Virus record (IMG/VR): IMGVR_UViG_3300022187_000132
Span: 1 to 31,253 of that record
From: a virus
DNA: 31,253 nucleotides
Strand: one strand, 5' to 3'
A program made the translations under genes and the position numbers. Of the stretch, positions 30,247 through 31,253 are shown in pieces. The number at the start of each line of letters is the position of its first letter. Within the stretch, counting starts at the first letter, position 1. The notes under the pieces were generated by a model. It ran no database searches and was not told the DNA's origin. It saw only the letters and a list, made by a program, of their open reading frames with translations.

Positions 30247-30252
30247 CCTCCT
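30247..30252 (-). promoter_or_regulatory. Strong Shine-Dalgarno of the capsid gene
   Basis: A complete AGGAGG on the minus strand, eight bases before the ATG at 30238. The 35-base gap upstream also contains AACTAAACTAAACT, an unstructured A-rich leader that keeps the site open. It fits the need for the most abundant virion protein. Confidence 0.7.
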
Positions 30253-30273
30253 TAGTTTAGTTTAGTTGATTGT

Positions 30274-31209
30274 TTAACTTTGTTCAATCCTACCTTCTAA
30301 ACGAGCAAGATCAATATCCTTTTCATGTTTCTCAAATTCATGAGGTTTCATTCTAGATATTTCACTTACAGTCCAAACTTTCTTTTTAGGAATTTCAGAT
30401 TCAGTACTTTTTCTAGTTTTAGAAATTGCTTTAGCAGCTTCTTTCTTAACATCCTTTTCTTCTTTCTTAGATAACGTACTAATGCCACGATCCATTTTAT
30501 ATAAATCAATAGCTCTAGCAGCTAACTTAGAATTGGAAGTATTTTCATACAACCAACTTTGAATAGTAGGATCTTGTAGTTGAGCCCATTCATGAAAATC
30601 ATCTTTTTGACGAAGATCATTAAAGTCTGGGTGAACCTTAAGAAGTTCTACTTCAGCTTTTTCTCTAGCAATTTGTTCCTGTTGCTTTTGCAAGTTTTGA
30701 TATTTTTCTTCAACATCTTTTGCTCTAGCATCAGCCTTTGTCATGGCAATTGTTTCTACCATGTCATAGACATCTGGATACTCCCTTTTCCAAGATTCTA
30801 ATTCCTCTTTAGATTTAGGAGGTGTAAATTGCTGAGTACTTGATTCTAATTGTGTCCGTAAAGAAGAAAGCTCTTCCTTATGTTTTTGAATAGTAGAATC
30901 ATAGTGTCTTTTCAAATCGTCATAACGTTTTTTAAAGACACGGTCTTCAGCGTTAGCAGGGCGTTCAGCGATAGGAGTAGCCTGATTATCTGTTTGATCT
31001 GCAGTCTCTTCAGATGCATCGGTGTCCTTCTGTTCGGTTGCTGCGGTTGCTTGTTTGTCTCTTTGTTCCTGATGATATTTAGATAATTTACCTGTTAGAA
31101 ACGCTTTTGTTTCTTCATCATCCTCACCTCTATCTTTATGATATGGGTTTGCATTTGGTACACTAACTTTTTTCTCTTCAGTTTCAGAGACTCTGTTTTC
31201 TTCTTCCAT
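30274..31209 (-). CDS. Scaffolding protein (311 aa)
   Basis: Extremely charged and helical: acidic N-terminus (EEENRVSETEEKK), a Thr/Glu/Asp-rich disordered section (about 50-90), then a long coiled coil (DRVFKKRYDDLKRHYDSTIQ, KYQNLQKQQEQIAREKAEVE). A basic segment near 240-275 (KEEKDVKKEAAKAISKTRKS) could bind the capsid protein or nucleic acid, and a helix-turn-helix-like C-terminus (SEISRMKPHEFEKH) ends it. This architecture, placed directly before the capsid gene, is typical of phage scaffolds. The ribosome site is modest (AGGT, eight bases before ATG 31209). Confidence 0.88.
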   Translation of the reverse strand: MEEENRVSETEEKKVSVPNANPYHKDRGEDDEETKAFLTGKLSKYHQEQRDKQATAATEQKDTDASEETADQTDNQATPIAERPANAEDRVFKKRYDDLKRHYDSTIQKHKEELSSLRTQLESSTQQFTPPKSKEELESWKREYPDVYDMVETIAMTKADARAKDVEEKYQNLQKQQEQIAREKAEVELLKVHPDFNDLRQKDDFHEWAQLQDPTIQSWLYENTSNSKLAARAIDLYKMDRGISTLSKKEEKDVKKEAAKAISKTRKSTESEIPKKKVWTVSEISRMKPHEFEKHEKDIDLARLEGRIEQS

Positions 31210-31218
31210 TATTTTTAC

Positions 31219-31251
31219 CTATTGGTTGAGTGCCTTATGGATAAGGGTAGC
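31219..31251 (-). CDS. Possible 3' end of the gene upstream of scaffold (portal expected)
   Basis: The last 44 bases of the window come from the region before the scaffold gene. One frame reads ATLIHKALNQ and stops at TAG 31221-31219; a second stops at TAA near 31238 and a third at TAA 31217-31215. The first is the best fit to tight packing. In podoviruses the portal gene usually precedes the scaffold, but nothing here identifies it. Confidence 0.3.
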   Translation of the reverse strand, partial: ATLIHKALNQ

Positions 31252-31253
31252 TC

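Noticed and set aside
30241-30290. Promoter-like TTGAAC and TAAACT before the capsid gene
   Set aside because: Both boxes are imperfect and lie in the scaffold end and leader; the strong ribosome site explains high capsid output without it.
1-31253. tRNA genes or an attachment site
   Set aside because: I saw no cloverleaf-like segment and no integrase; nearly all bases are coding, so there is little room for either.

Overview
The window is a piece of an AT-rich, tightly packed genome of a tailed phage, most likely a podovirus of a low-GC marine bacterium. A SAR11/Pelagibacter-type host fits the base composition and the many small proteins that resemble those of marine cyanophages and pelagiphages, but the host is an inference. 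The podovirus call rests on a scaffold, capsid, tail adaptor and P22-like tail-nozzle series, several internal-virion-type proteins, a T7-lysozyme-type amidase, and no sheath, tape measure or tail tube. Portal, terminase, polymerase and any integrase are not in the window and would lie beyond its ends.

Layout. Bases 1-3830 carry a rightward operon, cut at its 5' end: a possible ssDNA-binding protein, a Cas4/RecB-like nuclease with four candidate Fe-S cysteines, small unknown proteins, a calcineurin-like phosphoesterase and a DUF3310 protein. It meets the leftward late region at two opposed intrinsic terminators (3808-3889). Everything from 3888 to 31253 is leftward and is best read from high to low coordinates. 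The order is: end of an unseen gene, scaffold, major capsid protein and small capsid-associated protein; then a GNRA-loop hairpin; then adaptor (with an inserted sugar-binding-like domain), nozzle and main tail fibre. A perfect-consensus sigma70-type promoter (24334-24361) follows, then a multi-gene adhesin cassette. That cassette holds three tandem paralogues, three proteins with a shared N-terminal module, two fibre-chaperone candidates, a polyglycine tip protein and a 2-oxoglutarate oxygenase. Next come internal virion/ejection proteins of 459, 115, 171, 324 and 1173 aa. A lysis block follows: an XhlA-like protein, amidase, 2-TM holin candidate, a 44-aa eight-cysteine miniprotein, a membrane coiled-coil protein and small secreted-type proteins. 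Last are beta-rich structural proteins, a run of small lysine-rich proteins and a 786-aa polyvalent-type protein.

Most late genes overlap by TAATG or ATGA junctions, so translation is probably coupled over long stretches. I found six short genes of 22-56 codons by reading the gaps between larger ones (6590-6730, 9521-9655, 9652-9741, 10526-10594, 17808-17936, 23800-23970). No gene-free stretch exceeds 60 bases in the late region, and I saw no tRNA, CRISPR array or insertion sequence.

The least explained parts are the 786-aa protein with conserved EIQSD and ITxGxxQxxRY motifs, the promoter-driven adhesin cassette with its resident oxygenase, and the cysteine-rich miniprotein in the lysis block.
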